DNA from: an uncultured Magnetococcales bacterium
GTDB lineage: Bacteria > Pseudomonadota > Magnetococcia > Magnetococcales > Magnetaquicoccaceae
Length of the DNA stretch: 6,128 bases
Direction of reading: 5' to 3'
Assembly: GCA_903913345.1 (NCBI GenBank)
Contig: CAIWLA010000474.1
Location: 1-6,128, forward strand
Part shown: piece after piece, positions 1-6,043 of the stretch
How positions within the stretch are numbered: position 1 is the stretch's first letter
Layout: each line of letters opens with the position of its first letter
Position numbers and translations under genes: made by a program
Notes under the pieces: generated by a model
Database searches by the model: none
Seen by the model: the letters and a program-made list of their open reading frames with translations, nothing else
What the model was told of the DNA's origin: nothing

Positions 1-980
1 ATATCGGCATGATCACCCGGAACGAGCGCAATGCCATCATTCAACATGGCACCATGACCATGGTGCGCCACAGTGTCCTGGTCGATGTGGGCGGGTGGGC
101 CGAATGGTGCATCACCGAGGATGCCGAATTGGGTTTGCGCATTTTCGAGCGGGGTTTCCAGGCCCTCTATGTCCCGCGCAGTTATGGTCAGGGGTTGATG
201 CCGGATACCTTTATCGATTTCAAGAAGCAACGGTTTCGCTGGGCCTATGGTGCCGTGCGCATTCTGCGCGCCCATATCGGTGAATTGTGCGGCTGGCGTC
301 CCTCCTGTCTGACCTGGGGACAGCGGTATCATTTTATCGCCGGGTGGATACCCTGGCTGGCCGATGGTTTCAACCTGCTGTTCAATCTCTTTGCCCTGAT
401 GTGGTCGGCGGCCATGATTGTGGCACCGCAATCGGTGGATTCGCCCTCCATGGTGTTCAGCACCTTGCCGTTGGCCCTGTTTGCCTTCAAGCTGTTGAAA
501 CATTTTTATCTCTATTGTGCCCATGTCGGGGTCAGTGTGACCGGTTCCCTGTCGGCGGCCATTGCCGGTTTGTCGCTTTCACACACCATTTCCCTGGCCA
601 TCATCGAAGGTTTTTTTGGCAAGGACAAACCCTTTTTCCGCACCCCCAAACAGGTGGATGGGCATCGGTTCTGGCGTGCCCTCTTTGCGGCCCGTGATGA
701 AACGGCCTTGATGATGGCCTTCTGGGTGGCGGCCTGGGGGGTGGCGGTCAACGTGGGGTTTGACTTTTTCGATACCCGTGTCTGGGTCAATGTGTTGATT
801 GTGCAGTCGTTGCCCTATGCGGTCACCTTCCTGATGGCCGCCATCAGTGGCATCCCCTCGTCCCGTCCACACCCTGCGGAACCGGGGGTTTCTTTGGATG
901 CGGTCACAGCAGTGGTTCCCGCCATCGGCCCGGTCTGCCTGGAAGCCGGGGAAAAAGATCGGCCTGTGGCCCAGGAATAG
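1..980 (+). CDS. Processive family-2 glycosyltransferase (beta-glucan synthase-like), C-terminal part
   Basis: The frame is open to the left edge (codons start at base 3), so the N-terminus lies outside the window; the ATG at 9 is probably internal. Counting from that ATG, the GT2 motifs are TED at residues 36-38 (the presumed catalytic base lies in this motif) and QRFRW at 74-78, the QxxRW signature of processive synthases. About five hydrophobic segments follow (near 120-140, 150-170, 178-200, 233-250 and 259-281), consistent with an inner-membrane synthase that extrudes a glucan. The segment RNERNAIIQHGTMTMVR and the run GQGLMPDTFIDFKKQRFRW resemble bacterial GT2 proteins of the NdvB/NdvC and GH17-GT2 beta-glucan type; this subfamily call is from memory of the family, and a GH17 domain cannot be seen here. 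The last ~40 residues are a hydrophilic, low-conservation tail. The antiporter follows after 55 bp. Polymer and linkage cannot be told from this part. Confidence 0.9.
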   Translation, partial: IGMITRNERNAIIQHGTMTMVRHSVLVDVGGWAEWCITEDAELGLRIFERGFQALYVPRSYGQGLMPDTFIDFKKQRFRWAYGAVRILRAHIGELCGWRPSCLTWGQRYHFIAGWIPWLADGFNLLFNLFALMWSAAMIVAPQSVDSPSMVFSTLPLALFAFKLLKHFYLYCAHVGVSVTGSLSAAIAGLSLSHTISLAIIEGFFGKDKPFFRTPKQVDGHRFWRALFAARDETALMMAFWVAAWGVAVNVGFDFFDTRVWVNVLIVQSLPYAVTFLMAAISGIPSSRPHPAEPGVSLDAVTAVVPAIGPVCLEAGEKDRPVAQE

Positions 981-1035
981 GGTATTTTATGCGCGTGGTT
1001 GTCCGGTTTGATCACATCGTTGGCATGGATTCAAA

Positions 1036-2298
1036 ATGACCACTGTCGCCCTCTTTTTTGCCCAATCCCTGCTGCTGATCGGCCTGCCCTATCTGGTCTG
1101 GCGCGTCCTGAAATTGCGCAACTGGATTCCCCTGGTGGTGTTGCAAATTTTGACCGGCATCCTGCTTGGACCCGCCGTGCTGGGCCGGTTTTCCCCGTTG
1201 TTCTGGCATTCCTTTTTTACCCAGGAATCGTTGACCGCTCTTTCTGGTCTGGCCTGGCTGTCCGTTGTCCTGTTTGCCTTTCTCACCGGGCTGCATCTGC
1301 AACCCGATGAATTCAAGGGATTGGGACGCTCTTTTGCCGTTGTCAGCCTCTCCAGTATTGTCACGCCCACCCTGCTCGGTACAGTGGCGGGTTGGGGTAT
1401 TGCCTATCTCCATCCCGAAGCGATTGGCACGGGGGCCACGATCGGACAATTCTCGGCAGCCATCGGGGTCTGCATTGGCGTCACGGCTCTGCCTGTATTG
1501 GGAGCCATTTTGCGTGAAAGTGGCTTGATCGATCATCGGGTCGGTCGCATCTCTCTGAGCATAGCCGCCATCAACGATGCCGTCCTGTGGGTTGTGCTGG
1601 CTTTTCTGCTGATGGGATTGCCGCACCGTTCCATGACGGCCCTCAGCGGTTTCTGGTTGTCCCTCATCGGCCTGACCTACCTCTTTCTCATCTTTTTTCC
1701 CGTGCGTACCCTGCTGAGGCGGCGTATCGGTGACAGCGAAACATTGACGGAAAATGGTTTGGTCATCGCCTGTGCCGTCATTTTCGGCTCGGCTTTCATG
1801 GCGGAACTCTGTGGACTTCATGCGGTGTTGGGCGGCTTTCTGGCCGGTGTCATCATGCCGCGCAAGGTGGCCCAGGCCGTTGCGGCGCAGATGGAACCGA
1901 TCACCGTCATGATTCTCCTGCCGTTCTTTTTTACCCGTACCGGATTGACCACCTATTTTGATCTCTTTTCGAATGGCCTGTTTGATATTTTTTTGCTGGC
2001 CACGATTACTTCCATGCTGGGCAAATTTTTAGGCACCGCTCTCCCGGCTCACTGGATGGGCGAGGGGTGGCCGGTGGCCTGTGCCCTGGGTACGCTCATG
2101 CAGACCAAAGGGATGATGGAGGTGGTTATTCTGACGGTCCTGCTCGAAGCCCAGGTGGTCTCGGCGACCTGTTTTTCCGGATTGTTGTTCATGGCCATTG
2201 TCACGACCATCCTGACGGCTCCAACGTTGCGGTTGACCTGTCATCTCACCACGTTGCCTTGTCCGGGCAAGGGCCTCCCCGCCGATTCCTCAACCTGA
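1036..2298 (+). CDS. CPA-type Na+(K+)/H+ antiporter, membrane domain only
   Basis: This is a complete 420-residue integral membrane protein with about 11-13 hydrophobic segments, of the Na+/H+ exchanger fold (monovalent cation:proton antiporter, Kef/CPA2-like). Visible landmarks are LTGILLGP (39-46) after the first helix, TALPVLGAILRESGL (150-164), the ion-binding pair N180-D181 in AAINDAVLW, HAVLGGFLAG (262-271), K330 in MLGKFLG, and TKGMMEVVIL (357-366), equivalent to the usual RGxxELVIL. It should exchange a monovalent cation for protons across the inner membrane; the ion is unknown. KefB/KefC have about 600 residues with a C-terminal RCK/TrkA-N domain; here the protein ends shortly after the last helix, so no nucleotide-gated regulation is expected. 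The start at 1036 is the first ATG after an in-frame TGA at 1009; its ribosome site is weak (GGA at 1027-1029), which fits translation downstream of the glycosyltransferase. The stop overlaps the convergent MoeB-like gene by 9 bp. Confidence 0.92.
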   Translation: MTTVALFFAQSLLLIGLPYLVWRVLKLRNWIPLVVLQILTGILLGPAVLGRFSPLFWHSFFTQESLTALSGLAWLSVVLFAFLTGLHLQPDEFKGLGRSFAVVSLSSIVTPTLLGTVAGWGIAYLHPEAIGTGATIGQFSAAIGVCIGVTALPVLGAILRESGLIDHRVGRISLSIAAINDAVLWVVLAFLLMGLPHRSMTALSGFWLSLIGLTYLFLIFFPVRTLLRRRIGDSETLTENGLVIACAVIFGSAFMAELCGLHAVLGGFLAGVIMPRKVAQAVAAQMEPITVMILLPFFFTRTGLTTYFDLFSNGLFDIFLLATITSMLGKFLGTALPAHWMGEGWPVACALGTLMQTKGMMEVVILTVLLEAQVVSATCFSGLLFMAIVTTILTAPTLRLTCHLTTLPCPGKGLPADSST

Positions 2299-3057
2299 TC
2301 CGGCTCCGCAGAGGGGGCAATCGGGATTTTTGGTGATCCGAATCCGTTGTATCTGACCGTGCAGCACATTGACCAGGAGGAGGGAACCGGCCAACGAGTC
2401 GCCCACCCCCAGCAACGCCTTGATTGCCTCGGCCGCCTGCCAGGCACCGAGGATGCCGGTCACCGCACCCAGGACGCCTGCACTGCGGCAGGTGGGGGTG
2501 GCCTCCGGGGCCGGGGGGTGGGGGTAGAGGCACTGATAACAGGGTGCCGTGTTGTCCACCCCGTGGCGAAAAACGGACAACTGCCCTTCAAATCCCAGCA
2601 CCGCTGCCGAAACCAATGGCTTGCCCGCCCGAAAGCAGGCGGCGTTGAGCAGATATCGGGTGGCAAAGTTGTCGCTGCCATCCAGGAGCAGATCCCCCTG
2701 TTGCACGAGACCATCCACCGTCTCCTGGGTCACCCGTTGGGTAAACGGGATCACCTGGACATCGGGATTCAGGGCCTGCAGAGCTTGTGCAGCCGAGTCT
2801 GTCTTGGCCTGGCCGATGCGGTCTGTGGTATGGAGGATCTGCCGTTGCAGGTTGGACAACTCCACCCGATCGTCATCGGCCAGGATCAACTGCCCGACCC
2901 CGGCGGCGGCCAGGTAGCAAGCGGCGGGGGATCCCAACCCCCCCGCGCCCACCACCACCACGCGGGCTTGCAGCAGGCGTGTCTGCCCGGCCCCGCCGAT
3001 CTCCTTCAGGAGCAGTTGGCGGGAGTAGCGTTCCATCTGGGTGGGGGAGAGTGCCAT
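2290..3057 (-). CDS. MoeB/ThiF/HesA family E1-like sulfur-carrier adenylyltransferase
   Basis: This 255-residue protein has the length of E. coli MoeB and ThiF (about 250). It should use ATP to adenylate the C-terminal glycine of a ubiquitin-like sulfur carrier (MoaD, ThiS or a relative) for molybdopterin, thiamine or other sulfur transfer in the cytoplasm. All expected elements are visible: RYSRQ at 10-14 with R13, the nucleotide loop GAGGLGSP at 37-44, DDD at 61-63, NLQRQ at 69-73 with the arginine-finger R72, K85 in GQAKT, the metal-binding D129 in DGSDNF, and two zinc-knuckle pairs C173/C176 and C247/C250. C190 in TCRSAGVLG sits where ThiF carries its reactive cysteine. There is no C-terminal rhodanese domain. 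The start at 3057 has an AGGA site 7 nt upstream. No MoaD, ThiS or molybdopterin or thiamine gene is in the window, so MoeB, ThiF or another carrier partner cannot be chosen and no symbol is given. It lies 38 bp behind the PIN toxin. Confidence 0.92.
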   Translation of the reverse strand: MALSPTQMERYSRQLLLKEIGGAGQTRLLQARVVVVGAGGLGSPAACYLAAAGVGQLILADDDRVELSNLQRQILHTTDRIGQAKTDSAAQALQALNPDVQVIPFTQRVTQETVDGLVQQGDLLLDGSDNFATRYLLNAACFRAGKPLVSAAVLGFEGQLSVFRHGVDNTAPCYQCLYPHPPAPEATPTCRSAGVLGAVTGILGAWQAAEAIKALLGVGDSLAGSLLLVNVLHGQIQRIRITKNPDCPLCGAGSG

Positions 3058-3095
3058 GCCCTTGTCCTGTCACGGTGTCTGGTGGAAGTGGATGG

Positions 3096-3524
3096 TCATC
3101 TGGTTGGCTCCCATTTGGCAAGAGAAACGACCAGAGGTGCCCATTGTGTGCTCGTCAGTCTGGTGATCAAGCGTTCATCCGCCGTCATCAGAGGGGCGTT
3201 CTCACGTTCTGCCAGTGCGAGGTAGAAACAATCATAAACGGGGTGATCGATAATCGTGGCTATGCGAAGGGCCGGAACAAACAGATCCGATAGGGGAACA
3301 ACACGGTGCAACGATCGGGACAAGTGCCAATGGATACGATTCATCTCTTTTGGATCGACAGTCTCGCGGCGCAGCCGTTTCCACAGCACGTTGCCGACTT
3401 CGGCAAACAGCAGTTCCGGGGCCAACAAGGACAACTCGTCGGTCAGCAATCTTTTCGCCAAATTGTGATTGTCTTCAGGTAGGTACCATTTACAGACAAC
3501 GCTGGCGTCAACGATAAGATTCAT
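3096..3524 (-). CDS. vapC: PIN-domain ribonuclease toxin (VapC/FitB type)
   Basis: This is a 142-residue single-domain PIN protein, the usual size for VapC. The four acidic residues of the metal-dependent RNase site are all visible: D6 in IVDASVV, E42 in LLFAEVGNVLW, D98 in HPVYDCFYLALAE and D116 in MTADERL. The toxin is expected to cleave RNA when the antitoxin is lost; the target is not predictable from sequence. An ORF reads back to 3650, but the PIN fold begins at the ATG at 3524 (MNLIVDAS); the longer version would be noncoding sequence read out of frame through the antitoxin gene. The start lies 17 nt inside the antitoxin gene, as is common in toxin-antitoxin pairs, which points to translational coupling. 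A GAGG at 3537-3540 is rather far from the start (12 nt), in line with weak, coupled translation. The active site looks intact, so the toxin is probably functional. Confidence 0.93.
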   Translation of the reverse strand: MNLIVDASVVCKWYLPEDNHNLAKRLLTDELSLLAPELLFAEVGNVLWKRLRRETVDPKEMNRIHWHLSRSLHRVVPLSDLFVPALRIATIIDHPVYDCFYLALAERENAPLMTADERLITRLTSTQWAPLVVSLAKWEPTR

Positions 3525-3759
3525 TGTTGTCCCGATCCTCGCGAATCCATTGGGCAGCGGATGGCATGTCGGGGGGGGATGGAGAAAACAGCTTGCAGAT
3601 GGCATCGGCCTCTGACGCCAACTCTGCCTTGGAAGGGCGTACCGCCCCAATCAGGATCTCCCGCAACGCCTGCTCCAACGACTGGCGTTGCCCAGCCGCC
3701 TTGGTCTTGAGACGTTCGATAATCTCATTATCCATATTGTGGATCACCAACTCACCCAT
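3508..3759 (-). CDS. Ribbon-helix-helix antitoxin (FitA/VapB type)
   Basis: This 83-residue protein starts MGELVIHNMDNEIIERLK. Residues 2-8 form the DNA-contacting strand of a ribbon-helix-helix fold, with helices at about 10-22 and 26-38 (SLEQALREIL). The C-terminal half (about 45-83) carries AAQWIREDRD, resembling the FitA segment whose arginine enters the toxin active site. It should neutralise the adjacent PIN toxin by binding it, and repress its own promoter as a dimer or as the toxin complex; both roles are known for FitAB and VapBC pairs and inferred here. The start at 3759 has a strong ribosome site (AAGGAGG, 6 nt spacing), much better than that of the toxin, as expected for an antitoxin made in excess. 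Antitoxin comes first, toxin second, with a 17-nt overlap. Upstream DNA holds a palindrome and a CATGG repeat that could be operators. Confidence 0.92.
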   Translation of the reverse strand: MGELVIHNMDNEIIERLKTKAAGQRQSLEQALREILIGAVRPSKAELASEADAICKLFSPSPPDMPSAAQWIREDRDNNESYR

Positions 3760-3765
3760 GGCTTG

Positions 3766-3772
3766 CCTCCTT
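3766..3772 (-). promoter_or_regulatory. Strong Shine-Dalgarno site of the antitoxin gene
   Basis: The minus strand reads AAGGAGG, a full match to the anti-Shine-Dalgarno sequence, 6 nt before the ATG at 3759. It fixes the antitoxin start and suggests high translation of the antitoxin compared with the toxin. Confidence 0.85.
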
Positions 3773-3820
3773 GTCGATTTCGGGAACGGTCAAAGCACCG
3801 GACAACGATTACTTGTACCA

Positions 3821-3835
3821 CATGGCATGGCATGG
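3821..3835. repeat. Three tandem CATGG units upstream of the antitoxin gene
   Basis: CATGG occurs three times in a row, flanked by ACCA on the left and, overlapping the last unit, TGGT on the right, so the element has short inverted ends. It lies 62 bp upstream of the antitoxin start, where an operator for the ribbon-helix-helix repressor would be expected. Ribbon-helix-helix proteins bind short repeated half-sites, so an operator role is reasonable but not shown; no convincing -35/-10 pair was seen next to it. Confidence 0.45.
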
Positions 3836-3851
3836 TGGGAACCAGGATGGC

Positions 3852-3865
3852 CGCGTTTAAACGCG
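3852..3865. repeat. 14-bp perfect palindrome CGCGTTTAAACGCG
   Basis: The sequence is a perfect inverted repeat without spacer, 93 bp upstream of the antitoxin start and just beyond the coding-like tail of the WD40 gene. No T-run follows on either strand and there is no loop, so it is not an intrinsic terminator. It could be an operator for the antitoxin or another dimeric regulator, or chance. Confidence 0.5.
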
Positions 3866-3877
3866 CAATCCGTCAAT

Positions 3878-4010
3878 CTATGGCGTGACAATCACCACCG
3901 GATAATCCGGGATGGCCTCCGGTTTGGCGGTGGTGGGGGTTTGCTGGTTTCCGGTCAGCTCTTTCACCCGCTACTTGGGCTGGATGACAAATTTTTCTAC
4001 CGCAGTCCCC
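3878..4010 (-). pseudogene. Possible decayed or frame-shifted 3' extension of the WD40 gene
   Basis: In the frame reached by a -1 shift at the G4 run (C4 on the plus strand, 4007-4010), the minus strand continues the WD40 protein as TAVEKFVIQPK, meets a TAG at 3971-3973, then reads on for 30 codons in the same frame, starting RVKELTGNQQ and ending IPDYPVVIVTP, to a TAG at 3878-3880. Codon choice in this stretch is GC-rich at third positions, like the genes around it, and the end PVVIVTP recalls the proline-rich linker (PPVVxILSP-like) that follows this module in caspase-type relatives. This suggests a former longer C-terminus broken by one frameshift and one nonsense codon. Alternatives are a sequence error or chance; the resemblance to the family linker is my recollection, not an alignment. 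Confidence 0.4.
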
Positions 4011-5814
4011 GCGTCCGTTCCGCATTGGCCAGCCTCACGGCCTCCTGCTCGTCCATCGTCTCCAACAGGCGGACCACCACATCGGGTCGGCAATAGCTCT
4101 CCCGAAGCTGGGAGACCGGATGAAATATCCCCGCTTGTGCCTTGCCCTGGTTCTGGTGCCAACCCAGCAACGCCTCCCCGCCGGGGGAGGCCTGGTAGTA
4201 ACCGGAGTGGGTCCAGACGATCCACCGCTGACCATCCCGATGGGGAAACAGGGCCAACACCGCCCGGCCATTCGCCATGCGATACCAGCGAATGGTGCCA
4301 TCCCCCAGGGCCGCCACCGCCAACCGCCCATCTCCGGAAATATTCACCCCCCAGACCGCGCCCGGTACCTCTACGCGCCACGATCTCCGACCCAGCCGAT
4401 TGAATCGGCGCAGGGATCCATCGGTACCCAGCAGGAAACTCTTATTGTCCGGGGCACTGGCCAGGCAGTGGGCGTAGTCGTATGGATCCATGGAGAGGGG
4501 TCGGCCATTCAAATGGGGGGCTGCCGTCTCTCTCCAATCGGTGATCATCAACCCATTGGCCACTGTGATCGGGGGTTTCAGGCTGGAATCCGCTGTGGGG
4601 GCCGGTTCCAATCGACCTTCTGCGAGGGAAAAGCGGACCAGGGCTGTGCCGCCCTGCTCCAGACCAAACACCACCTGCCCCCCATCCTGGGAGAGGCAAA
4701 AGTGTTCTCCAACCGCCCGAAAATCGGCCATGGCCCGCGTTTGCTGAAAGATCCGGTTTCCCTCTTCATCCATTCCCCCCCAGTGGGGATCCTCGGCACC
4801 GAAGAGCAGTCGGCCATCGGCCAGGGGATGCAAATCCGTGATAACCGAGGGGGAGAGGGGAAAATCCTGAAAGCGGCCCCGGCCTCCATCCGCCCATCGG
4901 CGCAGGGCATGGCGGCCCTGATGCTGGTATCGACCCCCTGCATACAGCCAGTGACCATCGGGGGACCAGGCGACATTGCTCAGTGAGCCATTGTCCATTC
5001 CGGTGGGTGCCGGTGCGTACAGGAGATGCAGATCGGTGCCATCCAGGAGATGGACGACCGGGGCATCATCAAATCCCACGGCAATGCAGCGACCATCGGG
5101 GGAGAAGGCCACCCCGAAGGGTTCGTGGTCGCCCGTGGCCTTGACCTGGGCCATGGGTTGAGTGGAGGCCGGGTGGTAGAGGCGGATATGGCCATCTTCG
5201 CAACTGGTCACCAGGCGACCCTGGGGATCAAAGTCGGCCCAGTAGCAGCCTCCGTCATAATTCCGGTCTGCCATGACCTCTTGCCAATCCCCGGTGCGGA
5301 AAATCCGCACCCCCTTCCTTCCCCCCAGCGCAACCGCCAGATGGCGACCGTCGGGGGACCAGACCAGGTGGTATACCACATTGGGCAGGTTGCCCAATCG
5401 ATGGTGCAGGGTGCCACTGGCCCGGTCGAAGAGATAGACGCCATTTTGGCCATTCCAGCTGTTGCCCATCGACCCGCCAACGGCCACGGTTGCCCCATCC
5501 GGGGAGATGGCCGTGGCATACCATTTTCCTTCCTGGGTATTGGGTCCGATCGGGGGGCGCAGGGTGTTCAGCAGGTGGCCATCGGTCAGATCCCAGATGC
5601 GGGCGGTCTTGTCTTCCGAGGCGGTCACCAGATAGCGGCCCGCCCGATCCACGGCCATACGCCGAATCAATGCCATGTGCATACCGGTTTCCAGACGCAG
5701 CATGGGTTCTGCCGGGGGTTCTCCCGAACCCGACAGGATCTGTTCTGCCTGATTCAGCAGGGTGTTCCCCAGCCCACTGAACCGGGTTCCCATGCCGTTG
5801 AGCCATTTTTTCAT
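3997..5814 (-). CDS. WD40-repeat protein of the caspase-associated type, lacking the peptidase domain
   Basis: This 605-residue protein is mostly beta-propeller repeats. Blade signatures are TASEDKTARIWDL (64-76), ISPDG (103-107), VWSPDG (151-156), SCEDGHIRLY (204-213), FSPDG (237-241), WSPDG (283-287), LSQDGG (374-379), and GDGTIRWY (504-511), enough for one or two propellers. The opening LRLETGMHMALIRRMAVD (39-56) and the C-terminal module WTHSGYYQASPGGEALLGWH (534-553) followed by SQLRESYCRPDVVVRLLET (568-586) match what I know from bacterial WD40 proteins that carry a caspase-like (peptidase C14) domain. Here the chain ends at residue 605 (NAERTRGLR), before any peptidase. No signal peptide or membrane helix is evident, so it is probably a cytoplasmic scaffold or sensor. 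The start at 5814 has an AAGGGAAGA site about 7 nt upstream. Same strand as the toxin-antitoxin genes, but 237 bp separate them. Function unknown. Confidence 0.9.
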   Translation of the reverse strand: MKKWLNGMGTRFSGLGNTLLNQAEQILSGSGEPPAEPMLRLETGMHMALIRRMAVDRAGRYLVTASEDKTARIWDLTDGHLLNTLRPPIGPNTQEGKWYATAISPDGATVAVGGSMGNSWNGQNGVYLFDRASGTLHHRLGNLPNVVYHLVWSPDGRHLAVALGGRKGVRIFRTGDWQEVMADRNYDGGCYWADFDPQGRLVTSCEDGHIRLYHPASTQPMAQVKATGDHEPFGVAFSPDGRCIAVGFDDAPVVHLLDGTDLHLLYAPAPTGMDNGSLSNVAWSPDGHWLYAGGRYQHQGRHALRRWADGGRGRFQDFPLSPSVITDLHPLADGRLLFGAEDPHWGGMDEEGNRIFQQTRAMADFRAVGEHFCLSQDGGQVVFGLEQGGTALVRFSLAEGRLEPAPTADSSLKPPITVANGLMITDWRETAAPHLNGRPLSMDPYDYAHCLASAPDNKSFLLGTDGSLRRFNRLGRRSWRVEVPGAVWGVNISGDGRLAVAALGDGTIRWYRMANGRAVLALFPHRDGQRWIVWTHSGYYQASPGGEALLGWHQNQGKAQAGIFHPVSQLRESYCRPDVVVRLLETMDEQEAVRLANAERTRGLR

Positions 5815-5916
5815 TGTTCGATCTTCCCTTGTTTGGCCAGCAGCACGGCCAGAAGACCGCTACACCAACCGGATCGAAAAGTCTACCAGCCCGCCTACCC
5901 GAATGGCAATGGTCAC
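5811..5916 (-). pseudogene. Possible frameshifted small membrane-peptide ORF before the WD40 gene
   Basis: From a GTG at 5916 the minus strand reads VTIAIRVGGLVDFSIRLV and hits a TAG at 5860-5862. If one base is skipped there, the next frame gives SGLLAVLLAKQGKIEQ and a TGA at 5811-5813 that overlaps the WD40 start codon as ATGA, the classic coupled arrangement. The joined product would be about 34 residues with one short hydrophobic segment. The total span is 106 nt, one more than a multiple of three, so a single inserted base explains the break. No good ribosome site fits the GTG (AAAAAGG is directly adjacent). Chance cannot be excluded for so short a stretch. Confidence 0.25.
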
Positions 5917-6043
5917 CCTTTTTCTGGATGGCGGCCCACCCACTCCGGATAATTCTCTGTGCGACAGGCAATAAATCCGATAGAATGACTGCATTGGTCT
6001 TGCAAATGGTCTCCATTTTCTACACCAGGGAGGGATTTCATCC
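5815..6043. promoter_or_regulatory. Divergent intergenic region between WD40 gene and receptor gene
   Basis: These 229 bp separate two divergently oriented genes, so promoters for both are expected here. AT-richer sequence around 5945-5990 (GATAAT at 5948-5953, TAGAAT at 5981-5986) is the likeliest promoter area, but no -35 box at proper spacing was found, so individual promoters are not called. The half nearest the WD40 gene holds the possible small broken ORF listed separately. Confidence 0.4.
6027..6034 (+). promoter_or_regulatory. Shine-Dalgarno site of the receptor-like gene
   Basis: AGGGAGGG lies 9 nt before the ATG at 6044 and supports that start for the gene cut by the right edge. 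Confidence 0.75.

Noticed and set aside
1012..1821. 269-codon minus-strand ORF opposite the antiporter
   Set aside because: Its translation is rich in Gln, Gly, Asp and Arg without domain features, typical of an antisense shadow; the plus-strand antiporter explains the region.
2347..3225. 292-codon plus-strand ORF opposite the MoeB-like gene and toxin
   Set aside because: No recognisable domain, and it runs across two well-supported minus-strand genes; it is a shadow of GC-rich coding DNA.
3525..3650. Longer PIN toxin start at 3650, adding 42 residues
   Set aside because: The added part is low-complexity sequence read out of frame through the antitoxin gene, and the PIN fold begins properly at MNLIVDAS from 3524.
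4957..5365. Recurring short DNA repeat around ATCGGGGGA/GTCGGGGGA
   Set aside because: It is the coding sequence of repeated SPDG turns in WD40 blades, not an independent repeat family.
5026..5952. 308-codon plus-strand ORF opposite the WD40 gene
   Set aside because: The repeats in it are the antisense of SPDG blade motifs; no ribosome site or domain supports it.
5976..5986. Sigma-28-like -10 (TCCGATAG) and sigma-70-like TAGAAT before the receptor-like gene
   Set aside because: No TAAA or TTGACA-like -35 element sits at the needed spacing, so neither promoter can be called.
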